Position numbers and translations under genes: made by a program. Positions 1 through 10,397 of a stretch of DNA of 64,000 bases are shown here, piece by piece. Under the pieces are notes generated by a model. The model was not told the origin of the DNA. It worked only from the letters and a program-made list of their open reading frames with translations, and made no database searches. Source of the DNA: Pleodorina starrii (taxonomy: Eukaryota > Chlorophyta > Chlorophyceae > Chlamydomonadales > Volvocaceae); contig BRXU01000001.1 in assembly GCA_030267565.1 (NCBI GenBank), positions 4,154,001 through 4,218,000 of the forward strand, in the 5' to 3' direction. Positions within the stretch are counted from its first letter, which is position 1; each line of letters begins with the position of its first letter.

Positions 1-1977
1 GCAGTAAGAACAACTGCAAAGTTCAATCTCCACCGTATGATGTGTTGGACGTCTCTTCCCTTCAATTGGACGCGCAAATGGTTCAGCGTACACACCCACA
101 GCACGCATATATGATCTGATTTCCGGGGGGCGGCGCGCGCCGCGGGGTCTGCAAGGGAGGGGCACACCGCGCGCGGAACCGAGCCATGGGGAAAGGAGGG
201 CGGCGCGCGCCGCGGGGCCTGCAAGAAAGGCGTGCACCGCGCACGGAACCGGGCACGAAGGGAGGGCTTCACGCGCCGCGGGCAGTGGGTGCGTGGCAAA
301 GGGGAAGGGACGGCACCCGTCGATGGGTCGAGGGGGCACGTCGCGTGCGGGGCCAGGCCCAAGGAGGAAGACGCGGCACTCGCCGAGGGGTTGGTCAGCG
401 ATTGCACACCACGCGCCAGGTTGGGCCTAACGGGGGGGGCGTCGCGCCGCCGGGACGGGGCGAGCAGCGTCGAGGGGTACGGGGTGGGGCCCATGGCACA
501 CCGAAGAACCCAACATGGGCCAAAGGGGGGACGGCTAGATGATCACAGGTCGGCGGGGAAGCCGGCGCTCGCCAGAAAGGGCGGGCACGCAAGGGGGGGG
601 GCAGGTGCAACCGCACGGGACACCAGCACTCCGTTTGCTGAGCGACACGAATGCCGTCGGGATTACAGGGGATCCCACCTCCCGAGGCCGGGACCCGGGC
701 CGGCACCAGCAGGGGCGGGGCGACACGGGAGCGGGTGCAGCGCCTAAAGATCTGCCTGGCAAGCGGGTACGACTGGGACAGGAGAGCAGGCGCCGGAGCC
801 TGGGGGCCTGGAGCGGGACCCTACACCCGCTTCCTGCATCGGCTACGGCAGGGGATCGACTACCCGGGTGGGGGGCCCTGGCCTGATGCCCGCGGCGGAG
901 GCGCTGGAGGCCCTGGCCTGATGCCCGCGGCGGAGGCCCGCGCTGGTGTTTACATTGGTTATCGGTGGGCCTAAATCGGCCAGAGATCCAGGCAGCCTGA
1001 TATCAGCCTTGACGTTCGTCCGGGCTACAATTGAGGCTCTTGAGTATACGTTTCCAGATACAATCAGCTATGGGAGCAGTAAGAACAACTGCAAAGTTCA
1101 ATCTCCACCGTATGATGTGTTGGACGTCTCTTCCCTTCAATTGGACGCGCAAATGGTTCAGCGTACACACCCACAGCACGCATATATGATCTGATTTCCG
1201 GGGGGCGGCGCGCGCCGCGGGGTCTGCAAGGGAGGGGCACACCGCGCGCGGAACCGAGCCATGGGGAAAGGAGGGCGGCGCGCGCCGCGGGGCCTGCAAG
1301 AAAGGCGTGCACCGCGCACGGAACCGGGCACGAAGGGAGGGCTTCACGCGCCGCGGGCAGTGGGTGCGTGGCAAAGGGGAAGGGACGGCACCCGTCGATG
1401 GGTCGAGGGGGCACGTCGCGTGCGGGGCCAGGCCCAAGGAGGAAGACGCGGCACTCGCCGAGGGGTTGGTCAGCGATTGCACACCACGCGCCAGGTTGGG
1501 CCTAACGGGGGGGGCGTCGCGCCGCCGGGACGGGGCGAGCAGCGTCGAGGGGTACGGGGTGGGGCCCATGGCACACCGAAGAACCCAACATGGGCCAAAG
1601 GGGGGACGGCTAGATGATCACAGGTCGGCGGGGAAGCCGGCGCTCGCCAGAAAGGGCGGGCACGCAAGGGGGGGGGCAGGTGCAACCGCACGGGACACCA
1701 GCACTCCGTTTGCTGAGCGACACGAATGCCGTCGGGATTACAGGGGATCCCACCTCCCGAGGCCGGGACCCGGGCCGGCACCAGCAGGGGCGGGGCGACA
1801 CGGGAGCGGGTGCAGCGCCTAAAGATCTGCCTGGCAAGCGGGTACGACTGGGACAGGAGAGCAGGCGCCGGAGCCTGGGGGCCTGGAGCGGGACCCTACA
1901 CCCGCTTCCTGCATCGGCTACGGCAGGGGATCGACTACCCGGGTGGGGGGCCCTGGCCTGATGCCCGCGGCGGAGGC
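1..1977. repeat. Tandem 1075-bp GC-rich repeat unit, two copies
   Basis: Bases 1-902 reappear at 1076-1977 with no difference seen by eye, so the period is 1075 bp and the window opens inside an array. Each unit holds about 70-bp internal repeats built on GGCGCGCGCCGCGGGG followed by a CACCGCGC-type core. A 35-bp block is itself doubled at about 884-937 in the first copy only. The frames open through it are arginine/glycine-rich and compositionally biased. I do not call them genes. The stretch around 744-890 (repeated 1819-1965) reads as less biased protein in one frame, but I do not recognise it. Confidence 0.9.
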
Positions 1978-3065
1978 CGGCGAGGCAGCGACGGACCGGT
2001 AACTCCGGGAAATGCCGGGAAAGCCGAGGTCGGCGGGAGCCCCGGCGGGGTTGACGCTGGCGGGGGTCAGCCTCGCTGGAGAGGCGGTGAGGCCCGGAGG
2101 CGCGGGGTGGGGCGGCAGCACGTGTTTTGCTACCCAGCCCGGGGAGCTAGCATGCCCGCCGCAACCGCCAACTCTGCCGCCGCTGCGGCGATGCTTGCCC
2201 GCCGCGCCGTCTGAGGCATCCGGCAGCCATTGCATCCGTGGGTACAAGAGCAGCACCGGGTCCCGCCGGGGCCCACAGCCGGGGAGGTGCGGGCGGCGCG
2301 AACACCGGCTGGCAGTGCAGCGCAGCGAGGGGGGGCTAAGGAGCTTACAGCGGGCGGGGCGTGGGCGGCCTCGGATTTCATCACATGCGGGGCTGGGCGG
2401 GTTCCCGTGGGAGTTGCGAGAGCTGGGGGTTGCGGCCGCGACACCGGCGACACCGGCGTGGACGCCCTCTCGCGCCGGGTTGCCCCCGGAGCCCGGGGTA
2501 CTTCCTGTTCAGTCACGCCACGACGGCCGGCCTGGGGGCGGGGTGGTTGGGCGTGCACTTTGGAGGGGAAGTCCGGCTGCAAGGGAAGGAGAGACGGGAG
2601 AGTGGGCTAATGACGGGACAGGGAAACCGGGGGTCGAGACGAGGGAAGGGGTGAGGCGCCTTGAGGGCAAGGGTGGGAAAGTGGAGGTTCCCTGGTCGGA
2701 ACCCGGCGTAGGAAGGGGAAGCGCCCGCATGTGGTCGGGCTGGTGACAGGGGAGGGAGTGGGATGGCACGGCCCCAGTAGACCCTCGGAATGTGGAGCGG
2801 GTGCCCCCCCTTACAGACTCTCACGGGGGGGGGGGGCAGGAGAGCGCCTGGGCGGGAAGGGGGAGCGGGTCAGCATGGGAAGCCCTGAGCGGAGAAGGCG
2901 AGTTATGGGCGGCCGACGGGTGAGACCCGGCCGAGGGCCCGATGTTGGATAAGGAGGAAGGCGCCGGTTGGCTCCCAGGGACGGGCGTCCCAGAGTGTGC
3001 CAGAGTCCGAGTAGATGGAATTTCCAATTTAACAGCGCCATTATGAGCGGTGTTATCAGAGAGTG
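1978..3065. other. G-rich single-copy stretch, no gene recognised
   Basis: Purine-rich plus strand with runs of G, including a run near 2825-2836. Several overlapping frames are open because of base composition. None shows a recognisable domain, and no splice pattern was convincing. Confidence 0.5.
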
Positions 3066-4160
3066 TTTTTGGGCGGGGCCCCAGCGCGAAGCGCCCGGGG
3101 GGGCCCCGCCCTGTAGGATTGCCCATGTCCGTGTGGACTGTGGACTGTGGTGTCCTAACCAAAGTGCAGAATCTCGGCCAACGGAAAGGCTTCATAAGTA
3201 AAAGATTACATTCTTTATTGCACGGTAAATTTATTATAGGAACCCAACATCGCATGAGTAAAAACCAGTTTGGCAGTCTCCATGGACCGAGGCCGAGGTC
3301 AAACCAACACCTCTCGGCCTATAATTAATTCCAGAAGATTCATCGTTCCTTAAAGTGGATTTCTGACATGACGGCGTGAAATGAATCTTCGTTTCGGCGA
3401 CCAACTAAGTTTGAATTGCGAACATTCTTCCCGCGACCACACCACAGCAGCTCTGCTAGCCGGTCCGACCGACTTGACGCACACTTATATTACAAAGGTT
3501 GCAAGGAGCAAACCATGAGGGGCAAACTGCTGGTTGTTAGACGCCAAGCCGCAAATGCACGCATGATGCAGCGGTCTTCTGCGGGCCGCCCAACAAGTCC
3601 AGTCGGCAACCTAGGGGATCCCTGTCCTAATGTTAAAGCATTCAAGCCTCCTCTACGGCGAATACCTCAGTAGCGAAGCCTGTGCACTCTCGTCGGCAAC
3701 TGCACGTCGTCGCAATCAACCCTCGCAAACAGTTCCGCTGTCCTTCTATTGGCAAGTCAGCCTGCGTGATGTGTAAATGATACACTCCATGTCTACTGTC
3801 AAGTAACTCCAGCCAATGCGCTGGCCGGAAGAGTTGCACAGTGCCGAGACGGCGCGCGATGCTAAACATGGGTCGGATTGCTGAAGCCGCAGGCATTTCA
3901 GATATAAAGCTCTGGCTGCCTATCAGCAGGAATGTCGACACTCTCACAGTTGACGCCCTCGCCGCTCGCTTTGGAAATGCCGTATTTCGGTCGATGCGCA
4001 CATGCGCTCATGCACCCGGCGGGATGACGCGCTTCGCGCGGCGCCGGCAGGCCTTGCTAACAACTCGGCTCGCAGGCATTTCGGGAAAAAGCTCTGGCTG
4101 TCTATCAGCAGGAATGTCGACACTCTCACACTTCACGCCCTCGCCGCCCTAGCACTCAAC
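3066..4160 (+). mobile_element. Dispersed element copy A, lacking its outer end
   Basis: The copy begins with TTTTTGGGCGGGGCCCC, the shared start of copies A-E, forms a GC hairpin, then has CATGTCCGTG followed by a short (TGTGGAC)n tract. The body runs to CTAGCACTCAAC at 4160. The last about 70 bp present in copies B, C and D (the CCGTACGG...CCCCTTG end) are missing here. An internal block around 3892-3965 is repeated about 180 bp further on. No coding potential is seen. It is probably non-autonomous and related to the 3' module of the adjacent LINE. Confidence 0.75.
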
Positions 4161-4298
4161 TTATTGTATTGTATTACAAGCTCGAGAGCTCATAAGGCCC
4201 AGACGAGCCAGGAGGCTCATGGACCGCGAGAATAGGCAGGTCAAAAAGGAGCCAAGAACTATGTCGCCAAGCAGAAACTAAAGCAGGATCACAAACGA
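4161..4298. other. Spacer between inverted copies A and B
   Basis: 138 bp of unrelated sequence separate copy A (plus) from copy B (minus). It is the loop of a large inverted repeat. No feature is visible in it. Confidence 0.6.
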
Positions 4299-4370
4299 CA
4301 AGGGGTTGGTGTCGGCTTCCTTGAAGCCGGAAAAAGGGCGGGGCCCCGTTCAATCCGTACGGGTTAAGTT
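4299..4370 (+). repeat. Left inverted terminal repeat of the LINE-type element
   Basis: It starts CAAGGGGTTGGTGTCGGC and is 72 bp long. The first 49 bp match the right end exactly, a 4-bp stretch has 3 mismatches, and the last 19 bp match exactly. It contains a GGCTTC-CTT-GAAGCC hairpin and the GGGCGGGGCCCC core that also opens copies A-E. Confidence 0.85.
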
Positions 4371-5492
4371 GAGTGCTAGGGCGAAAGTGTGGACAGTCCT
4401 GCTGATATATAGCCAGAGCTTTATCCCCGAAATGCCTGCTTGCGGAGTCGTCAGCAAGGCCTGCCGGCGCCGCACGAATCACGTCATTCCGCCGGGTGCA
4501 TGAGCGCATCGATCGAAATACGGCATCATTTCCAAAGCGAGCGGCGAGGGCGTCAAGTGTGAGAGTGTCCTAACAGTCCTGCTGATAGACAGCCAGAGCT
4601 TTATATCCGAAATGCCTGCGGCTTGAGCAATCCACCCCATGTTCAGCATCGCGCTCCGTCTCGGCACTGTGCAACTCTTCCCGCGAGCGCATTGGCTTAA
4701 GGAACATGACAGTAGACGTGGAGTGTATCATTCACATATCACGCAGGCTGACTTGCCAATAGAAGGACAGCGGAACTGTTTGCGAGGGTCGCGACGACGT
4801 GCAGTTGCCGACGAGAGTGCACAGGCTTCGCTACCAAAGTATCCGCCGTATGGTAGAGCAGGCTTGACAACATTAACATTAGGACAGGACTGTAGAAGCC
4901 CCCTAGGTTGCCGACTGGACTTGTCGGGCGGCCCGCAGAAGAGCGCCGCATCGTGCGTGCATTGGCGGCTTGGCGTCCAACAACCAACAGTTTGCCCCTC
5001 ATGGTTTGCTCCTTGCAACCTTTGTAATAGAAATGTGCTTCAAGTCGGTCGGACCGGCAAGCAGAGCTGCTGTGGTGTGGTCGCGGGAAGAATGTATGTT
5101 CGCAATGCAAACATAGTTGGTTGCTTGCCGAAACGAAGATTCTTTTCACGCCGTCATGTCAGAATTCCACTGTAAGGAACGATGAATCTTCTGGAAGTAA
5201 TTATAGGCCGAGAGGTGTTGGTTTGACCTCGGCCTCGGTCCATGGAGACTGCCAAACTGGTTTTTACTCATACGAGGTTGGGTTCCAATAATAAATTTAC
5301 CGTGCAATAAAGAATGTAATCTATTACTTATGCAGACTTTCCGTTGGCCGAAAGTCTGAACTTGTCCAATTACTTCCACCGTCCCACGGGCACACGGGCA
5401 CACGGGCACACGGGCACACGGGCACACGGACATGGGCAATCCTACAGGGCGGGGCCCCCCTGGGCGCTTCGCGCTGGGGCCCCGCCCAAAAA
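4299..5492 (-). mobile_element. Dispersed element copy B, the 3' module of the LINE
   Basis: A full copy of the A/C/D family on the minus strand. It begins at 5492 with TTTTTGGGCGGGGCCCC, has a (TGCCCG)n tract, and ends at 4299. It abuts the LINE ORF2 stop (5513) with only 20 bp between. No open frame in it resembles a protein family. Because A, C, D and E start at precisely the same base, the module is a unit in its own right rather than a randomly truncated LINE tail. Confidence 0.75.
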
Positions 5493-5512
5493 CAGGTAAA
5501 ATGAACAAACAT

Positions 5513-8500
5513 TCAAACTAGCATAGAAGACCGCCGTACCCAGATGTTGTGAACTAATTCAGCTGAGCCGCGTTGATTGTCCGCGCCCGTAACAGCAAGC
5601 ATAGGCGGTGAAATGTAGTCGCCTAAAATGACACCTAGGGTGCTAAAACCCTGACGTATATCGTCGTACGCCGAACACTCCATCAGCACATGATATTCGT
5701 CTTCAGTACCACTATCACAGACCCTACAAGTACGCTCAGACCTCTGCCGTCCAGCAGGTCGATTATTCTCAATAGGCCAGGCTCCTAGACGAAAACGCAA
5801 AAGAGAAGCATAGGGTTTGGGGGGGATATACCCAGCCGTATGTTTCGGCATCCCCATCCAGTGCGTGTGCCGACACATCTTCACACCGGGCTTGTGGTTA
5901 TCAGAAACGAACTCACGCGGGGGCGTGAGAAGCCTGCTATTAAGCCAGTCTTCATCAAACCTCTGCTCCAACGTCCAAATCAAATTCCCAATATTAAGCG
6001 AACGCGACGCAACAAAGTCGACTTGGCCCTCCAAATCAAGACCCGGCGGGGGCTCCGGCCAGTGGTCCTGTCCCAAACACCTGAGTCCTCGTAAAACCAA
6101 GGCTCCCCATGACCCATGACCTGACAAGTCTGATTGAAGGGCAAGCCGAATTTCCTCACGAATCACTCTATGGAATACCGAACCCTTCGCATCAACCAGC
6201 TTGTTCCAGAAACGGTAGATGAGAGGAGCCCAGTGAACATGCAACGGGCGCTGCCCGAATTCCCTGAACAGGATTTTGTTGTCCGGAATCTTGCGCAGAC
6301 CCGCGAGCATCTTCAAGTACATGCGTTGCAGCCCAACCATCCGATTCTCTAGCGCCTTTTCAAAATAGCAGTACCGACCTTGGGGATCGCGATCACGTTC
6401 GACCACTTGCAGAATGTACGACGGGCCCCAGACCTGTACCCCATAGGAAAGGATGGCGCAGATCTGCACGTCGAAGCACTTGAGGGCGACCCTAGGAACG
6501 AACAAACCACGTCTACGAAGCTTGTTAACGAGAGCAAAAACCGCACGTTGTCCCGCACCGAATAGCTCGTCTGTGCATGCCTCGAAAGGTGCCTCCGGAC
6601 CGTAATGTAACCCTAGGTACCTAGCGCGACGCGCCCACTCCATCTCCTCAAAGCGGATCGTGTTGCCTACTATACGCCTCATACCAACCTTAACCAAACG
6701 GTACGCAAGGTCTCGTAAGTTCTGGGACGGGTGAAAATACACAACCTCGCACTTACGGGTGTGAACCGTCAGACCGAAGGCAGTACACCACTCAGACAAC
6801 GCCTGCAAGAGACACATCAGACGGCGGTGGCTAAACGCAAAAAGATTGAGATCATCGGCGTAAAGGATGAGAGGAACGCGCAGCCCATTAACTACCGGGC
6901 ATTCGTTAGCACACATGGCGGCCGGGGCAAGTTTATCCTTAGCTTCTACGTAGTCCGCAAACCCTTCGACGAAAAACCCGAATAGAGTGGGGCTAAGGGG
7001 ACAGCCCTGTTTGACACCTTGCATAGCCTCAAAGGGGTCGCCAAGTTTACCATTGACCTTCACACGCAAAACAACCCGATCATAACCGGCCATCAGGGCG
7101 TCGAGCATAGCCCCGTGCAATCCACGCTCACGAAGACGCTGCCAGAGTAGCTGACGTGGAACGCGATCAAAGGCCTTTTCAAAATCAACCTGGCAAACAA
7201 AAAGCGGAGTGCTACTAGGGGGCCCTGTCCTATGCCTGTCGATGAGATGACGCAATAACAGCAGATTGTGGATAGTGCCAATTTTCGCGCGAAAGCCACC
7301 CTGAAACGGAGATCGAGCCTGCGCCAATTCCCCCCAACGACTAAGCCGCCGCTCCAAAATGGCCGCATAGCACTTTGCTAAGGCCCCACCTACCGCCAGG
7401 CCGCGATAGTTGCCTTTTTCGTGAACATCGCCCTTTTTATGGATAGGCGTAAGACAGGACACCTCGAACTGAGCAGGGAAGTCACCAGTACTGCGGATGT
7501 GTTCAAACAAGCGATGGACATGGGGTGTGAGCACATTAAAGAAACGCCCTTCAACCTCCCGCTTGGCGTACTTATAACATTCGGCCGGGACGCTATCTAA
7601 CCCACTCGACTTATTGTTACTAAGCGATGAGATAACCAAGCCAACTTCCTCCACGGTGAAAGGGGAATTCAGTGACGCGGCTAGCTCAACCCGGCTGGGC
7701 CGAGCGCCTGCGCTATCCTCCCATCCCCCGCCACCCTCACGACCGTGAACTCCGTTGATAAAACTAAGGATGGCCTCTACATCTGCGTCTCTGCCGGCAT
7801 TCGTGTTGCCGTTAAACAAGTTTTCAAAGTACTCACTCCAAACGCCCACCTCTGAAATAGGACAGTCCTCACCCAGAGTCGCGTTCACGATTTTCCAGAA
7901 GGCGCGCGGGTTGCTCTGGCACGACCCTAACAGGCTTTCAAACTCAGACGTGCGGTATGCATCTCTAGCGTTACGGATGAGGCGCTGATAATGCGTACGG
8001 AGACGACTGAATTCCGCACGAGCAGTCGGGTCGTTAAGGGTTCCCTCCGTGCGCATGCGGGCTTTGTGATTGAGCATAGCCGTACGAGCAACCGCACACT
8101 CCTCCGTCCACCAAGGTGCATCACCCTGTCCACGAACTTGAGCGCGGCCGCGGGGCCGGCCAAACACCCGAGACAGCACTTGGGCAAGCTCCTTACCCAA
8201 CAAGTCGATAGCCTGCGTGGCGTTGATTTGCCCCCCGAGCTCGGCCATAATAGCGGAAATCCTAGTTAGAACCGGAGCGTCATCCGTTGCGAAAGCCTGG
8301 GCATAGCGTTGCCACTGGCGTACATTAAAGCGCGCGTGTTGACCACGTGCCCCCCTGCGCGGCCGATTGTCCGCCGCGCGGACGCTAAGACACAGATAAA
8401 CAGGGCAGTGGTCACTCATCAGTTTACCGCCATGCTCACCCACTGAAACAACCGGGACATCCAGCACCTCGAGCCATACGGCCTTAGGAAAAAGGGCGGG

Positions 8501-9277
8501 TGATACAACAAACAGATCGATCATGCTCATGCCTGTGCCGTTCTTATGCTGGAAGGTATAGCGTCCTTCCGTGTCCCCACGTACCCGACCGTTCAGGATG
8601 ATCAGTTCAAATTCCTTACAAAGCTCAACGAGGGCTCTGCCAAACCCATTTGACGCCGCATCTTGGCTGTGCCTCATTGGGAGGTTGCGGAAAAGGCTAG
8701 AGTTCCCTATTTGCACCTGGGCGTGATCCTCTAATTCGTTGACCGCCAATTGATCAGGGACCTCACTCAGATTAGCGACCCTGGCGTTCAGGTCACCGAG
8801 CAAAAGAAGTTCATCCTGCGGCGTCTGATAGCGCTGAATGAGTGCTTTAAGGCGGTTCATCACCCGTGTTGTGGGGTTCGCAGGGGCCCGATGCCCCACT
8901 CGCCTATACAGCTGAGAGCTGCAGGGAGCCATGTAGCACGCGCCTATCACCACATTTCGCTCATTCAAATCGAGGGCGCTACCCTTAACGCGGAACCAGA
9001 TACTGTCCATGCCCCTTGGGACCTTGGAAGCACCAAGTAACTGGACGTCGTTCGCTATTCTACGGTTAATCCAAACAGCAACGCCTCCACAACGAGAAGT
9101 GCCCTCAACAGTGAACAGTTTTGATCCCGGCGGGAGCAGTTGCCTCAGAAGATTCTCATTAACTAGGTGCGTTTCCGTAAGCACCACGATGTCGTGCTGC
9201 GCAGCTAAACGCAGCAGACCAGGGTCCTCAAACTTCCAGCCCTTCACACCTTGGATATTCCACTGCACAATCCGCAA
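5513..9277 (-). CDS. LINE ORF2: APE endonuclease-reverse transcriptase, 1254 residues
   Basis: Non-LTR retrotransposon polyprotein for target-primed reverse transcription. An N-terminal APE-type endonuclease starts at once (QWNIQG), then LTETH, LLGDLNA and SDH (S288-D289-H290). The reverse transcriptase has VDFEKAFDRV (catalytic D698), GVKQGCPLSP and YADD (806-809). A C-terminal CCHC knuckle follows (C1184, C1187, H1196, C1201). There is no RNase H. The frame stays open 5' of 9277 to the ORF1 stop at 9305. The codon at 9277 is TTG, and the first in-frame AUG lies about 90 codons in, past the catalytic Glu, so translation probably enters from ORF1 by UAG readthrough or by a non-AUG start. The gene is intact and probably L1-like, though the clade is not proven. 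Confidence 0.93.
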   Translation of the reverse strand: MRIVQWNIQGVKGWKFEDPGLLRLAAQHDIVVLTETHLVNENLLRQLLPPGSKLFTVEGTSRCGGVAVWINRRIANDVQLLGASKVPRGMDSIWFRVKGSALDLNERNVVIGACYMAPCSSQLYRRVGHRAPANPTTRVMNRLKALIQRYQTPQDELLLLGDLNARVANLSEVPDQLAVNELEDHAQVQIGNSSLFRNLPMRHSQDAASNGFGRALVELCKEFELIILNGRVRGDTEGRYTFQHKNGTGMSMIDLFVVSPALFPKAVWLEVLDVPVVSVGEHGGKLMSDHCPVYLCLSVRAADNRPRRGARGQHARFNVRQWQRYAQAFATDDAPVLTRISAIMAELGGQINATQAIDLLGKELAQVLSRVFGRPRGRAQVRGQGDAPWWTEECAVARTAMLNHKARMRTEGTLNDPTARAEFSRLRTHYQRLIRNARDAYRTSEFESLLGSCQSNPRAFWKIVNATLGEDCPISEVGVWSEYFENLFNGNTNAGRDADVEAILSFINGVHGREGGGGWEDSAGARPSRVELAASLNSPFTVEEVGLVISSLSNNKSSGLDSVPAECYKYAKREVEGRFFNVLTPHVHRLFEHIRSTGDFPAQFEVSCLTPIHKKGDVHEKGNYRGLAVGGALAKCYAAILERRLSRWGELAQARSPFQGGFRAKIGTIHNLLLLRHLIDRHRTGPPSSTPLFVCQVDFEKAFDRVPRQLLWQRLRERGLHGAMLDALMAGYDRVVLRVKVNGKLGDPFEAMQGVKQGCPLSPTLFGFFVEGFADYVEAKDKLAPAAMCANECPVVNGLRVPLILYADDLNLFAFSHRRLMCLLQALSEWCTAFGLTVHTRKCEVVYFHPSQNLRDLAYRLVKVGMRRIVGNTIRFEEMEWARRARYLGLHYGPEAPFEACTDELFGAGQRAVFALVNKLRRRGLFVPRVALKCFDVQICAILSYGVQVWGPSYILQVVERDRDPQGRYCYFEKALENRMVGLQRMYLKMLAGLRKIPDNKILFREFGQRPLHVHWAPLIYRFWNKLVDAKGSVFHRVIREEIRLALQSDLSGHGSWGALVLRGLRCLGQDHWPEPPPGLDLEGQVDFVASRSLNIGNLIWTLEQRFDEDWLNSRLLTPPREFVSDNHKPGVKMCRHTHWMGMPKHTAGYIPPKPYASLLRFRLGAWPIENNRPAGRQRSERTCRVCDSGTEDEYHVLMECSAYDDIRQGFSTLGVILGDYISPPMLAVTGADNQRGSAELVHNIWVRRSSMLV

Positions 9278-9304
9278 AGAGGCAGCCTCCTGGCTCGTGC
9301 CCCC

Positions 9305-9307
9305 CTA
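9305..9307 (-). promoter_or_regulatory. In-frame UAG between ORF1 and ORF2, candidate recoding site
   Basis: ORF1 and ORF2 share one frame. The only interruption is UAG, followed by GGGGGC and nine sense codons up to the endonuclease. A stop followed by G-rich sequence resembles known readthrough contexts, but function here is inferred. Confidence 0.55.
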
Positions 9308-10348
9308 ACGGTTCGCCTCCATAGCAGAGGGACCAGTCGGGGGGGCGACGCCGCGAGGGGGGGCGCCCGGGACACCGCCTGTGGCGCCGCCCACAGCACT
9401 GCCCGCGCCGCCACCTGCTCCCGTGCCGCTGCCACTTCCACCGCTGCCGCCGTTGCCGTTGTTCTGGGGCCCAGAAGGCGCAGGGCCGTCCCATGGGCCG
9501 GTGTACAGCATCCGCACTCCGGCTTGGTTGACGTACGAGACGTCGACCCCGTTCTCCCAGCGAGGTCGCTTCTGCTCCTCCCGTAGCCTGGCATAGGTTG
9601 CATAGCGCTGCCGCCTCAACTCGACTCCCGCGCGCGTCAGGGCGTCCCGCACGACGATCCCGTGTCGGCGGAACAGCTCTCCTCCCAGCGTCGCCAGTGA
9701 CTTCCGGCTGGAGGGCATCATGTAGACGTCCACCAGCCGGGTCTCCGGGCGCGCACGCCCACCACCACCTGTGGCAGGCGCCTTCGGCGTGCGGGGCATC
9801 ACGTCGAAGTTTATCCTCGCGCCGGGACGGGCCGTGGCAAGGGTCTGTTCGACGATCTTCGCTGTGTCAGCGACGCACGCCACCGGTACCTCCAGAAGTA
9901 GCCGGTCTGGGTGCAGCACCAGGGGGGGCGGGGGTGGTGGCGGTGGCGGGGCGTGGGGCGGGACGTGAAACTGGTCCCGCGGCAGGGGACCCGCCGCCTG
10001 CCATCCCTGCTCCTCCAGCTGGTCGATGAGGGAGCTATCAAACCCCAGGAGCAGCAGGATTTTCCGACACATCAGCCCGATGTGACGCGCCAACTTTGCG
10101 TCGAAATCCGAACAGAACGACTGTATTATTCCCTTCAGCTCCTGCAGAGTGGTTGCATTCTGAGCAGCCTCCATTGCGGCCTGCTGTGAAGCTGCAGTGG
10201 CCTCTGCCCTGAGCTCTTGCCGCCGAGCTACTACCTGCGCGTCGAGCTTTTGCGCTTTCGAGATGTATGGTTCTTCACGTCCTGGACTATTTATAGTGCG
10301 CTTGTTTCCTTTCTTCCCAGATTTCGGTGACCTAGAAGGTGATCCCAT
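9305..10348 (-). CDS. LINE ORF1, probable RNA-binding protein, 347 residues
   Basis: The protein starts at an ATG 50 bp inside the terminal repeat. It has a basic N terminus (SGKKGNKR), an Ala/Gln/Glu-rich helical region around residues 30-85 likely to form a coiled coil, a proline run near 135-145, and a mixed alpha/beta central region (about 150-275) placed like the RNA-binding part of L1-type ORF1 proteins. The tail is Gly/Ser-rich, around residues 290-345. No zinc knuckle is visible. It lies directly upstream of, and in frame with, ORF2. Its role as nucleic-acid chaperone of the retrotransposition particle comes from family knowledge and position; I see no diagnostic motif. Confidence 0.8.
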   Translation of the reverse strand: MGSPSRSPKSGKKGNKRTINSPGREEPYISKAQKLDAQVVARRQELRAEATAASQQAAMEAAQNATTLQELKGIIQSFCSDFDAKLARHIGLMCRKILLLLGFDSSLIDQLEEQGWQAAGPLPRDQFHVPPHAPPPPPPPPPLVLHPDRLLLEVPVACVADTAKIVEQTLATARPGARINFDVMPRTPKAPATGGGGRARPETRLVDVYMMPSSRKSLATLGGELFRRHGIVVRDALTRAGVELRRQRYATYARLREEQKRPRWENGVDVSYVNQAGVRMLYTGPWDGPAPSGPQNNGNGGSGGSGSGTGAGGGAGSAVGGATGGVPGAPPRGVAPPTGPSAMEANR

Positions 10349-10397
10349 CAGCTAATAGCGACATCCCATGTCATAACCAGGGTGATCAAACTTGCCG

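Noticed and set aside
186..1822. 118- and 171-codon ORFs in the 1075-bp repeat as genes
   Set aside because: Their composition is strongly biased, overlapping frames are open on both strands, and there is no domain or splice evidence.
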